DNA of 64,000 nt from Mariniphaga sp041684965. GTDB lineage: Bacteria; Bacteroidota; Bacteroidia; Bacteroidales; Prolixibacteraceae. A program made the position numbers and the translations under genes. The notes beneath the pieces are model-generated. The model made no database searches and was not told the DNA's origin. It saw only the letters and a program-made list of their open reading frames with translations. Each line of letters opens with the position of its first letter. The first letter of the stretch is position 1. Of the stretch, positions 8,723-17,900 are shown piece by piece. The stretch covers positions 176,239 to 240,238 of the forward strand of contig JAWLGR010000004.1 of NCBI GenBank assembly GCA_041684965.1, given 5' to 3'.

Positions 8723-9181
8723 TCAATATTTTCGCTCATTTACTACATTTCCATCAACATCGTATCCTTTCCACGTACCGGTTTTCCGGCCATTTTTGTA
8801 TTGCAGTTCATATAACAGATTTCCCTCATCGTCCCAAATTTTCCATTTGCCGTGTTTCACTCCGTTTTTATATCTGGCAACCGATACCAGAATACCCTTC
8901 CTGTTATATTTCTCCCATTTCCCGTGCATCTGGTTATTTTTATACGAACGGATTTCATGAAGCTGCCCGTTGTCGAAGTAAATTTTTACCTTCCCGTGTT
9001 TTTTCCCATCCCTTACTTCCATTTCCAATTTTAGCTGGCCGTTTTCGAAATAAGTGGCATATCCTCCGGAATAGGGCCTGTTGCTTTCATAATAAAGGCC
9101 ATCGACCTCTTTTATGTCCTGAGCATTAACTCTGGTAAAAATCAGGAAGAGAATTCCTGTAATAAATATTAAGTTTTTCAT
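8723..9181 (-). CDS. Secreted MORN-variant (YwqK-type) repeat protein
   Basis: 152 residues: signal peptide ('ILFLIFTRVNAQ'), then about five antitoxin-YwqK/MORN-like repeats of the pattern 'YFENGQLK.E', 'DGKKHGKVKIYFDNGQLHE', 'NGVKHGKWKIWDDEGNLLYE', 'NGRKTGTWKGYD'. The repeats form a beta-rich surface. No catalytic motif is visible. The gene lies 25 bp downstream of the TonB receptor, consistent with co-transcription. Confidence 0.75.
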   Translation of the reverse strand: MKNLIFITGILFLIFTRVNAQDIKEVDGLYYESNRPYSGGYATYFENGQLKLEMEVRDGKKHGKVKIYFDNGQLHEIRSYKNNQMHGKWEKYNRKGILVSVARYKNGVKHGKWKIWDDEGNLLYELQYKNGRKTGTWKGYDVDGNVVNERKY

Positions 9182-9206
9182 TGTTTTTTATTATAAGCAT
9201 CGGTTA

Positions 9207-12101
9207 TTAAAATGAGTAACCCACTTTTAACTGGAATGTTGTTCCGGGGCTTAGCCTCTCAAAATACTGGTCGCTTGCCTGGTATGATCTGAACACTGAC
9301 TCCTTTTTATCGCTTAAAAGGTTATCAACCTTGAAGCCCATCTGAAATTGCCCATCTTTCCCCAGGTTTTTATTTGCATTAAAATTAAGGCTGTTGAATG
9401 GTTTGGCATAGATATCCGGTTTGTCGGAAATACCAACATATTGCAAAGTCGGTCCCTGGACGTTATAATATAATCCGGCTCCCAGCCCCTTCCAAAATCC
9501 ATCTTCACCTCCATCGTATGAGAACCCGCTATTTACAATGTAGGGCGCCTGTCCTGCCATGTCGCGGTATTCGTCAATTGTTTGCCCCGTACGGGCATAT
9601 CTCACCCGGGAATCATACTCTGTTTTGCTTAACCTGATACGGGATTTGGCGAGTGTTATATTAGAGGAAAGGTTTAAATTTTTAAAAGTTTCGCTGAGAA
9701 AACTTAAATTCAGTCGGAATTCAGTTTCTACACCATAAACATCGCCATCTCCCACATTCCGTGGTTGAAAAGCCCCTGTCTGGGTAAAGTATTGCACCAT
9801 TTCAATGGGATTCTTAAACTTCTTATAGAACCCGCTTAGCGAAATCATTTGACCTTTTTGTTCAAACAACTCCCAGCGAAGGTCGAAGTTACGAATATTT
9901 GTGCTGACCAAATTCCCGTCCCAGTATTCAACGCCGGCAACTTCATCAACATCATTGAATAACCCTCCAATGAAAGTCCGGTCACTAAGCGGATCGAAAA
10001 TCTCTGCATAAGAGAGTTCCTTAAATGAGGGACGTGCAACAGTACTGGAATAGGACAACCTTAAATTCTGTTTTTCTGTAAGGCTGTAGATAAGATTAAC
10101 GTTCGGGAAAAAACCTAAATCATCCAATACCTTTTCATTATCCAGCACTTTGTCACCATACTGGTTCTGTCCGGTATAACGCAGTGTATAGTTTTCAATG
10201 CGAATTCCAAAGTCAGACTTCAGGTTTTCAAAAATATTTAAGGTTGTCGAGACATAACCGGCACAATAGTTAACATTCGCGTTAAACTGGTTTGAATTAT
10301 CGGGGAAAAAGTCTGTCTCAAAGGCTGTGCCTATTCCCACCCGGCCTTGATATGGCCACAAATTATCAGGACTTAAAAGTTCGTCCGGATTACCTGTTAA
10401 TGGTACATTGCCACGGATATTGAGCAAAAATTTGCGAATCATGTAATCACGTTCTTTATAAGTATAGGCGCCCCCAAACTTTAATTTAGCCTTTCTTTGC
10501 CGAAAGTTAAAATCTTTTGCCACATGAAATAATCCTGCGGTATTAACTTCGTCCAGTTCACGCCATATTCTTTCAGGAAAGCCCACTTCAGTGCCGATGG
10601 CGTAGGAATCCCCATTATTTCTGACCTCATATCGGGTAAAGCGTGAATCAGGATCGTCAATTTTCGAGTAGGAAGGCGATAGTTTCCATTCTAAATTCCA
10701 TGTTGGGCTGAATCTGTGTTTTCCGTCGAAAAGCAGGTTGGATAGGGAACGCTGACTATAATCAAGGTTGTGCTGTAATGCATCGAAGTTGGAACCTTTG
10801 TCGGACCCGGTGTAATCAAAAATACCGGCTTTCGATTCTCCACTTTGCAAGTGAAGTATTGTAATACCGTATTTTGAATTTAACGTTTTTAAGGAGAACC
10901 CTGCCAGCCCGCTCAAAAGTATGCTATTCACGCCATAGTCGCCCTCCCTGTGTTCCCTGACATCCATTTCGTAAATATCGGGATCGGAAAGGCCGTAACG
11001 GCCATATTCAGCATTTTTATAAAATTCAGTATCGTTTTTATAGGACAACGCGACATTATACCCCAGGGTTACTTTTGGACGAGCAAACTGGTTTCCGAAA
11101 GACATGCCGAGACTATAATCCATAAAACTTTTTTGCATCCTGGCCGCCATAATGGGATTAAAGCTTTCCAATATTTCCCGGTAGCGTAGACCTCTTTCGC
11201 CCTCAGGATTACCAACAGCTTCTGTAAAAAACGGGATATCGGTGGTTACCGGAATTTCCCGTGTCCCGTCATCAAAACCAAGAAAATCAGTTTTTCCTCC
11301 TTCATAGCCCAGATAATCCGGATTGAAGTGGTAATCCGCATTATATCCGGCGCCCAAAGAAATATTGCCTTGTTTCTCTTCAGGGAAATCTTTTAGGGTA
11401 ATATCGATAACGCCACCGGTAAAATCAGCCGGAAGGTCCGCCGTAAATGATTTATGAACAATGATATTATCAATAACATTGGTCGGAAATATGTCCATTT
11501 GTAATGTGTTGCGGTCCGGGTCAAGGCCGGGAATGTCGATCCCATTCAGTATTGTTTTGGTATAACGGTCACCTAATCCCCTCACATAAATATATTTTCC
11601 TCCATCTATTGATACACCGGGAATCCGTTTCATTGAAGAGACAGCATCGGAGTCACCTGTTTTCCTGAACCCCACTGATGATATGCCATCCAAAAGATTG
11701 GCTGATTGCCGTTTAATGGCTACCATAGCTGCTTCTGTATTTCTGACAAAATTTGCAGTAACTACTGCTTCTCCGAGTTCAATGGTAGCCTCGTTCAAAT
11801 GAAGGTAATCAAACAGGACAGGGTTACCTGCCTGAACAATAACTTCTTTAATATGAAGGGTTTCATAAGATATAAAAGAAACCCTCATCTGGTAGGTCCC
11901 GGGTTTAATACTTAAATTAAATTTACCATCCAGATCGGTAATGGTTCCTGCGGTGATCTCCTCGATATAAATGGTTACACCGGGTAAAGACTCACCAGTC
12001 TTTCCATCGTAAACGGTGCCTCTTATTAACCCGTTTTGTCCAAACACTAAAGTGGATAAGATTAAAAATAGTATTGTGGAGGCGAGTCTCGTTACTTGCA
12101 T
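9207..12101 (-). CDS. TonB-dependent outer-membrane receptor with CarboxypepD_reg-like N-terminus
   Basis: 964 residues. Signal peptide to about residue 21 ('LSTLVFGQ'), a carboxypeptidase-regulatory-like domain at ~22-110 ('GLIRGTVYDGKTGESLPG'), a plug domain ('MKRIPGVSIDGGKYIYVRG', 'ADFTGGVIDITLKDFP'), then a 22-strand-type barrel ending in aromatic 'FQLKVGYSF'. It imports a substrate too large or rare for porins using TonB energy. No SusD gene is adjacent; instead a beta-helix lipoprotein gene lies 110 bp upstream. An 11-bp-periodic box shared with the phosphate operon precedes the operon, so a phosphorus-compound substrate is a reasonable inference. Confidence 0.9.
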   Translation of the reverse strand: MQVTRLASTILFLILSTLVFGQNGLIRGTVYDGKTGESLPGVTIYIEEITAGTITDLDGKFNLSIKPGTYQMRVSFISYETLHIKEVIVQAGNPVLFDYLHLNEATIELGEAVVTANFVRNTEAAMVAIKRQSANLLDGISSVGFRKTGDSDAVSSMKRIPGVSIDGGKYIYVRGLGDRYTKTILNGIDIPGLDPDRNTLQMDIFPTNVIDNIIVHKSFTADLPADFTGGVIDITLKDFPEEKQGNISLGAGYNADYHFNPDYLGYEGGKTDFLGFDDGTREIPVTTDIPFFTEAVGNPEGERGLRYREILESFNPIMAARMQKSFMDYSLGMSFGNQFARPKVTLGYNVALSYKNDTEFYKNAEYGRYGLSDPDIYEMDVREHREGDYGVNSILLSGLAGFSLKTLNSKYGITILHLQSGESKAGIFDYTGSDKGSNFDALQHNLDYSQRSLSNLLFDGKHRFSPTWNLEWKLSPSYSKIDDPDSRFTRYEVRNNGDSYAIGTEVGFPERIWRELDEVNTAGLFHVAKDFNFRQRKAKLKFGGAYTYKERDYMIRKFLLNIRGNVPLTGNPDELLSPDNLWPYQGRVGIGTAFETDFFPDNSNQFNANVNYCAGYVSTTLNIFENLKSDFGIRIENYTLRYTGQNQYGDKVLDNEKVLDDLGFFPNVNLIYSLTEKQNLRLSYSSTVARPSFKELSYAEIFDPLSDRTFIGGLFNDVDEVAGVEYWDGNLVSTNIRNFDLRWELFEQKGQMISLSGFYKKFKNPIEMVQYFTQTGAFQPRNVGDGDVYGVETEFRLNLSFLSETFKNLNLSSNITLAKSRIRLSKTEYDSRVRYARTGQTIDEYRDMAGQAPYIVNSGFSYDGGEDGFWKGLGAGLYYNVQGPTLQYVGISDKPDIYAKPFNSLNFNANKNLGKDGQFQMGFKVDNLLSDKKESVFRSYQASDQYFERLSPGTTFQLKVGYSF

Positions 12102-12133
12102 AATCGTTTTTGTATTTCATTATTGAAAATACC

Positions 12134-12165
12134 AAAACTCACAGGCTTTATCGCCTGTGAGTTTT
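12134..12165 (-). terminator. Intergenic hairpin between lipoprotein and TonB receptor
   Basis: Perfect 13-bp inverted repeat AAAACTCACAGGC / GCCTGTGAGTTTT with a 6-nt loop. Read on the minus strand it ends in a short T run. It probably attenuates or stabilises transcript between the two genes, lowering receptor expression relative to the lipoprotein (inference). Confidence 0.65.
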
Positions 12166-12211
12166 CAAATATTTATAATTCTCTTTATAATTGTATTATT
12201 GACTGTGATTT

Positions 12212-13717
12212 TCAGAAGCCAGCTAGTTCACCTGCAACAGAGACCCATGTCCAATTTTCAAATTTTGAAGCATCGGCGCCAACTGTATTAGCCCCAGGCT
12301 CAACAACTGCTGCATGCGTGTCGGTCTCGTTTTTAAAAACGGACGAAAGTGAAACACCACTGGCTGAAGTAACCTGCAGGTTATTGAATACTAAATTCCC
12401 ATCATTGAAGTTGGTCAAGGTTTTATCACCGCTAAGGGAGAAGTCGCCACGACCATCGGTTGCAGGGTCAGGAAAGTTGAAAAAGTAAATATTTTCAAAT
12501 GTTCCTCTCGCCCCATCGCGGAAATCGCCCAATTCGGAAGCAGAATGCCCTTTTACCGATCCATTTTTTATTGTATGGGAAGCAAGATAGGAGCCTTCCG
12601 GTCCGTCAATTTCCAATGCATGGTCGGTAGTCAGGCCGCAAATGAGTATAAAATTATCCATTGTTCCTGCCCAGGCCTGGTCTGTGTCGAGTGCATCATC
12701 ACCCGAATTCCAGATAATTGCATTTGTTACATTTACAGTTCCGCCAAACCATTCAATACCATCGTCCTGGTTGGCTACAACTTCAACATTTTCTATAACA
12801 GTTCCCGATCCTACACCGCCAAGGGTAAGGCCGTTAATTTCATTCCCTTCGCCAATATTGGATCCGCCATGACGGATAGATATATACTTAATGACACCAG
12901 AGTTATCATTGGGATCATCACCTCCGTACAAACCATTCGTATCGGAAGGAGGAATACCTTCAATCTGGAAAGATGCAGCATCTCCCGGAGCAGATATCGG
13001 GGCTTTACCCAGAACAATCACACCACCCCAAAGGCCATCTATATCCGGATCAAGATTGGGACTGGCAATTTCGCCCGGCATAATTTCATCGGCAACAGAA
13101 GTAAAGATAATGGGCGCTTCGGCAGTTCCTTCAGCCATCAGCTTACCACCACGTGCCACTATCAGGGCGGTTGCATTAGCCCCGGTACCGGCCTGGCCTT
13201 TAACAATTACACCCGATTCAATCTTCAGGGTAACTCCGTCTAAAATAAAAATACGTCCTCCAAGAATATATACTTTACCGGTCTCCCAGGTTACATCCTC
13301 ACTGATGTTTTGGCTCACTAAAACTTCAGTTTCTTCAACATCGATCGACAAAACCGCTGTGGCATTGTCCGACTTCTGATTTTGGTCGGTAACCGTCAAT
13401 GTAACTGAGGCTGTGCCACCGGTCTGGCCGGCGGCAAAGCTGATTACTACAGTACCGGATGTAGCTCCTGATTCGGGTTCGTCTGAAACAGTCACATTTC
13501 CCCCCTGTGCTGAGGCATTGGATGAAGAATATCCACCAGGGACATTGACCGTAAAGGAGACATCAACCGATTGTCCGGCTCCAACATTAGTTGTTGAGGA
13601 AGGAGCGTTTACTGCAGGTGCATCCGGAATTACATCATCCGGATCGTCTTTACAAGAATTAAAAATAGCCGCTCCAAAAATTAGCGACATCATCAGAATT
13701 AAATTAAATTTTTTCAT
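12212..13717 (-). CDS. Surface/periplasmic beta-helix lipoprotein, partner of the TonB receptor
   Basis: 501 residues. Lipoprotein signal with lipobox ending at C22 ('IFNSCKDDPDD'), a Ser/Gly/Thr-rich Ig-like region (~40-130), then a right-handed beta-helix-like region with recurring 'GRIFILDGVTLKIESG', 'GKLMAEGTAEAPIIFTS', 'GVIVLG' and 'NQDDGIEWFGGTVNVTNA'. The family usually occurs as an upstream partner of TonB receptors. First gene of the minus-strand operon; the box at 13777-13815 is just upstream. Biochemical function unknown; a substrate-capture role for the receptor is inferred. Confidence 0.8.
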   Translation of the reverse strand: MKKFNLILMMSLIFGAAIFNSCKDDPDDVIPDAPAVNAPSSTTNVGAGQSVDVSFTVNVPGGYSSSNASAQGGNVTVSDEPESGATSGTVVISFAAGQTGGTASVTLTVTDQNQKSDNATAVLSIDVEETEVLVSQNISEDVTWETGKVYILGGRIFILDGVTLKIESGVIVKGQAGTGANATALIVARGGKLMAEGTAEAPIIFTSVADEIMPGEIASPNLDPDIDGLWGGVIVLGKAPISAPGDAASFQIEGIPPSDTNGLYGGDDPNDNSGVIKYISIRHGGSNIGEGNEINGLTLGGVGSGTVIENVEVVANQDDGIEWFGGTVNVTNAIIWNSGDDALDTDQAWAGTMDNFILICGLTTDHALEIDGPEGSYLASHTIKNGSVKGHSASELGDFRDGARGTFENIYFFNFPDPATDGRGDFSLSGDKTLTNFNDGNLVFNNLQVTSASGVSLSSVFKNETDTHAAVVEPGANTVGADASKFENWTWVSVAGELAGF

Positions 13718-13776
13718 AGTAACACATTATTAAATTGCTGGCGTTATTAATTTTTCGGCTAAGCAATACCATAAAT

Positions 13777-13815
13777 GTTACACATTGATTAATATTGATT
13801 TAAGCATTTATTACA
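13777..13815 (-). promoter_or_regulatory. Putative PHO-box-like array (four elements at 11-bp spacing)
   Basis: Read on + these are GTTACA (13777), ATTAAT (13788), TTTAAG (13799), ATTACA (13810), each exactly 11 bp apart. The same arrangement with nearly the same hexamers occurs upstream of the pst operon at 34748-34786. Eleven-bp spacing is the hallmark of PhoB direct repeats. The remainder of 13718-13997 is AT-rich and has no gene. Confidence 0.5.
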
Positions 13816-13997
13816 TTTAATTAATCGAATTATAATATTACCTGAAACGGCCTGTTGTTGAAGTTTTTACCTGATGATTATGCAGAAAGAATTTTTACCC
13901 GTGTAGCTCCGGGTAATGTTTAGTTAAGACTGGATATAAAAATTAAGATTTAATTTCTTTACGGTGTATTTGTCTTTTGCAAAACAAAAACAATTAA

Positions 13998-14173
13998 GCA
14001 ACAAAACAACTTCGCGAATATTTGATAAAAGGGTTTGTGCTAAACGATGAACGTTTAAAAGAAACCGGACACACCAACAAATATTTTGACGAACTGCTGG
14101 AAAGAATCCGGGACATCCGAAGTTCAGAGAAAATTTTCTATGCAAAAATCAAAGACATTTACACAACTGCCAT
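13998..14173 (+). pseudogene. rhuM fragment
   Basis: An open stretch encodes 'QLREYLIKGFVLNDERLK', then 'FDELLERIRDIRSSEKIF' and 'KDIYTTAI', which matches the middle of the RhuM family (compare 'LKEYIVKGFTMNDDLLK' and 'FDELLARIRDIRSSEKVF' in the complete gene at 19226). A stop lies directly upstream, and similarity ends near 14173. It is a remnant of a different rhuM allele, not a duplicate of the downstream gene, since the two differ throughout. It is followed by the same non-coding block that lies downstream of the intact rhuM. Confidence 0.75.
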
Positions 14174-14190
14174 TTTTTGTAATCACTCAG

Positions 14191-14358
14191 ACAGAGGTTG
14201 GATTTTCAATAAAGTTTTAGATAAATGCAAGGGTTAGTTCAAAAAACTCAAGCTATTTTTGGAATAAGTCGGACACAGTTTGACACTGCTATGCTTTCTT
14301 CCAGTTGTGATGCAAAAACTTGCTGAAAACGGACACCAGTTCTTGTTCAAAGCGGACA
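14191..14358 (+). repeat. rhuM-downstream repeat block, copy A
   Basis: Begins ACAGAGgTTGGATtTT and includes CAAAAAACTCAAGCT, AGTCGGACACA and CGGACACCAGTTCtTG. It matches 20491-20702, which lies behind the complete rhuM, but lacks ~43 bp. It contains several TGAAAACGGACA-type short repeats, reminiscent of the multiple transposase-binding repeats at IS21-family ends (inference). Confidence 0.65.
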
Positions 14359-14377
14359 AGGATTCCTGGGAAAAACG

Positions 14378-14726
14378 GACAGGTCGGCCGGTTCAAAAAG
14401 GACAGTGATTCTTTCTGAAAACGTACACTTTTCAAATCATCATTTATTTTCACCCGGGCTACAGGCCGTTCTGTCCCGAAAAATCGGTTACCTGCCCTGA
14501 ATATAAAATTGTACGGGTGGCATAAATTGAACCGAAAAATCTTATGCCATTTTATTAAATACTGGCACAATTTGGACCGAAATCACGGACCCAAATTGAA
14601 CCGAAATAGCCACTCACCGGATGATGAACCAGTACACTCGCCTAATTAACGGGAAGACCTTTCAAAAAAACAAGAACCACATGCACCAGCAATTATGTCT
14701 TTAACTAAAAGGAAATGATAACAAAA
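14378..14726 (+). repeat. Inter-gene block with IS21-end-like short repeats, copy 1
   Basis: Close match to 22353-22723. It starts GACAGGTCGGCCGGTTCAAA and contains three spaced copies of TTGaACCGAAA (near 14529, 14574, 14593) and two of GGACA. Two opposing short-repeat arrays without a transposase gene between them look like a non-autonomous remnant of an IS21-type element (inference). It continues directly into R1 copy b. Confidence 0.7.
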
Positions 14727-14820
14727 CAACCAGCCACCAGCTAATTTCTGCCTCAAAGCATCATTTGATTAGTAATTCTTTTTTATCTTGTCCTTTGCAA
14801 TTTAATGAACCCACAACTAC
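14727..14820 (+). repeat. R1 inter-gene repeat, copy b
   Basis: R1 element upstream of the restriction-modification gene: CAACCAGCCACCAGC, CTCAAAGCATCATTTG, TAATTCTTTTTTATCTTG. The remaining 170 bp to the start codon is AT-rich without other features. Confidence 0.75.
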
Positions 14821-14989
14821 TGGCATCATGTTTAAATATTCTTTTATTCTAATCCAGATAAAAATTTCCTTCCCTTTCCTATAAAAAAACAACCATTTGT
14901 AAAAAACCAGCAGCTTAAACTTCATAATCACCGGGAATCTTTTAAATTTAGCCTCTTTAAATTAACGCCATTAAAATTAACCCTTTAAT

Positions 14990-17900
14990 ATGGGATTATT
15001 TCAGCAGTCGGTACTTAACAAATACCTGAACGAAGCCAGCCAAACCGAAATGAAAGCAGCTTACCAAAAGCTGACAACATACTTTCACAATCCGGTTATA
15101 CAGCAAAACATCCGGGACTGCAAAGAGGAACAGTGGCAGGGAGGATTCCTGACTGAACTGTTTGTAAAAGTCTTTGGATACACCATGAATCCGAACCCGG
15201 ATTACAATTTAACAACCGAACACAGAAATGAGCGTGGCGCAAAAAAAGCAGATGGGGCCCTGTTAAAAGATGGTGCTGCCGTTGGGGTAATTGAGCTGAA
15301 ATCTACAACTACAAAAGACCTGGAGGCTATCCGGCTGCAGGCGTTCGACTACAAAGCCAACCAGTCGAAATGTGTATATGTGATCACATCCAATTTCGAG
15401 AAGGTGCGATTTTACATCCACAACACTGTGGAGTTTGAGGAGTTTGATTTGTTCCGGCTCACATACGAACACTTTCAGTTGATGTGGCTCTGCCTGGCAA
15501 AGGAAAACCTGCTCAGGGAAATCCCGCTGCAAGTCAAGGAAGCCTCCATCCTGAAAGAGGAGAATGTTACCAAAAAGATTTATGTAGATTATTCAAGATT
15601 TAAGTACGATTTGTACAACGATTTGGTGGCAAATAATCTCAATCATGAAATTTTTAAGGACAAAGAAGAGAAGGATATCAGGCTGCTGCTGTTTAAAAAA
15701 TCGCAGAAGCTCCTCGACCGGTTCCTGTTTATCCTTTTTGGCGAAGACCACGGACTGCTGCCGGCCAATTCCATTTCAAAAATTATTGAGAAATGGAACG
15801 ACGATACCGAATGGGGCGACAGCAAATCGCTTTACGATATTTTCAAGCAGTATTTCACCTTTCTGAATACCGGACGCCCGGCAAAAGGGAAACGCGCCGA
15901 GATACATGCATATAATGGCGGATTGTTTTTACCCGATGCAATCCTCGACTCAGTTGAAGTCAGCAGTGAAATGCTGAACAAGCACACCAAAATTCTGACC
16001 GGCTACGATTTCGAAACCGAGGTGGATGTAAATATCCTGGGGCATATTTTTGAAAACAGCCTGAATGAAATTGAGGAGGTGACCGCCGAACTGGAAGGCG
16101 AAAAAATTGACCTGAAAAAGAGCAAGCGCAAAAAAGACGGCGTTTTCTACACCCCGAAATACATTACCAAATACATTGTTGAAAATACGGTGGGGAAACT
16201 CTGCGAAGAGAAACGAACTGAGCTGGAGCTGGATGAAAACGAATACCTGAAAAGCCGGAAAGGCCGCACGAAGAAAAAGCTGCAGGAACTGGATGAAAAA
16301 CTGACTGCTTACCGTGACTGGTTGTTATCGCTCACCATTTGCGACCCGGCATGTGGTTCCGGTGCCTTCCTGAACCAGGCACTCGATTTCCTGATTCGCG
16401 AACACCGGTACATCGATGAGCTGCGGGCAAAAATGCTCGACGTGCCCATGGTGTTTACCGAAGTGGAAAACAGCATCCTCGAAAACAACATTTACGGGGT
16501 TGACATTAACGAAGAATCGGTGGAGATTGCCAAGCTCTCGTTGTGGCTGCGCACGGCACAAAAGGGCCGGAAACTCACCACCCTGAGCAACAACATTAAG
16601 TGCGGGAACTCCCTTATCGACGACCCGGAAGTGGCTGGAGAAAAAGCATTTAACTGGCAAACCGAATTCCCGAACATTTTTCCCAAGAAAAAGAAAAAAG
16701 CATGGCATGTTACAACCGCCACTCATAATTCGCGCTACTCGCAACGGATGTTCGATAACCATGTAAAAAAAGGTAAGCCGGTTTGGTTGTCAGAGAAAGA
16801 AGAAGTAATTGTTACAGAAACTATTTCTGAAATTGTTGAAAAGGACAGGTTAAATATTATAGCATACAATATATGTGGTGACCATGCTCATTTAATTATT
16901 ACTTGTACAGAAGAAGAGCTTCCAAGAACTATTCAAAAGATAAAAGCAATGTCGGCCCGTGCCTGCAATATTGCCATGGGCCGCACCATTCCGGGAACAA
17001 GAAAAGGGGAGCATGCTCCCCTAGGAGAATCAGACACAGAAACCGGAACGCCGGAGCCTGCTCCGGCGCACCTGACATCCACCACAGAGAAAAAAGGGGA
17101 GCATGCTCCCCGCGGGAAAACACAATTCCACCTTTGGGCCGAAAAATTCGATGGCCGGGAAATTACCAGCAACGAACAACTTGAAAATACCATTGCCTAC
17201 ATAAACAACAACCGCAAAAAACACCAGCTCCCGGAAATCAAGGCGCTGCAACAAATCATCGCCGGCATGACCTGTTCTCGCAAGCACGCCTTCAGAGCCA
17301 AATATGCCGGCGGCTTTGATGTGGTGATTGGGAATCCGCCGTATGTGAGAGCCGAACGGCTCACTCAGTTTATTGATAATTTCAGAAATAATTTCAAAGT
17401 TTTTGATCCTGCAAGTGATTTATTTGCATACTTCTATGAAAAAGGGCTGGATATAATTAACAACTCTGGTTTAATGGGTTATATTTCCAATACTTTTGAC
17501 AAAACAACGGCTGGAAAAGTATTAAGGAATTTTCTAAGTGAATATGCATCCATAAAAAAATATGTGGATTTTACCCAGGTTCAGATTTTTGAAGGAGCCA
17601 CAACGTATCCTGTTATAATAATTCTAAACAAAGAGTGGTTCAAGAACTCCCAGTTTCTATATAAAAAGGTTCCCAAAATTCAACAATCAAAAATCATTGA
17701 TATTGATAATTTAAATAGTATTCAGGTACTTCAACATTCACTTAACCCTGATTCATGGTCTTTTCTTGAAAAAAATAAAGCCCTTCTTTTTGAAAAGTTA
17801 AACAGGCTACCATCAATTCGGGAAAAATATGGAAAATGTTTTTACGGTGTAAAGACAGCATTAAACGAAGCATTTATTGTCAGAAAAGAATGGCCAGTTT

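Noticed and set aside
16903..17287. Several open frames overlapping the palindrome-rich part of the RM gene
   Set aside because: They arise from the palindromes and high GC; only the frame continuous with the methyltransferase carries conserved motifs.
16700..17290. Independent IS200-type insertion element in the RM gene
   Set aside because: No separate start or stop, no frame disruption and no element ends; the segment is read through as one protein.
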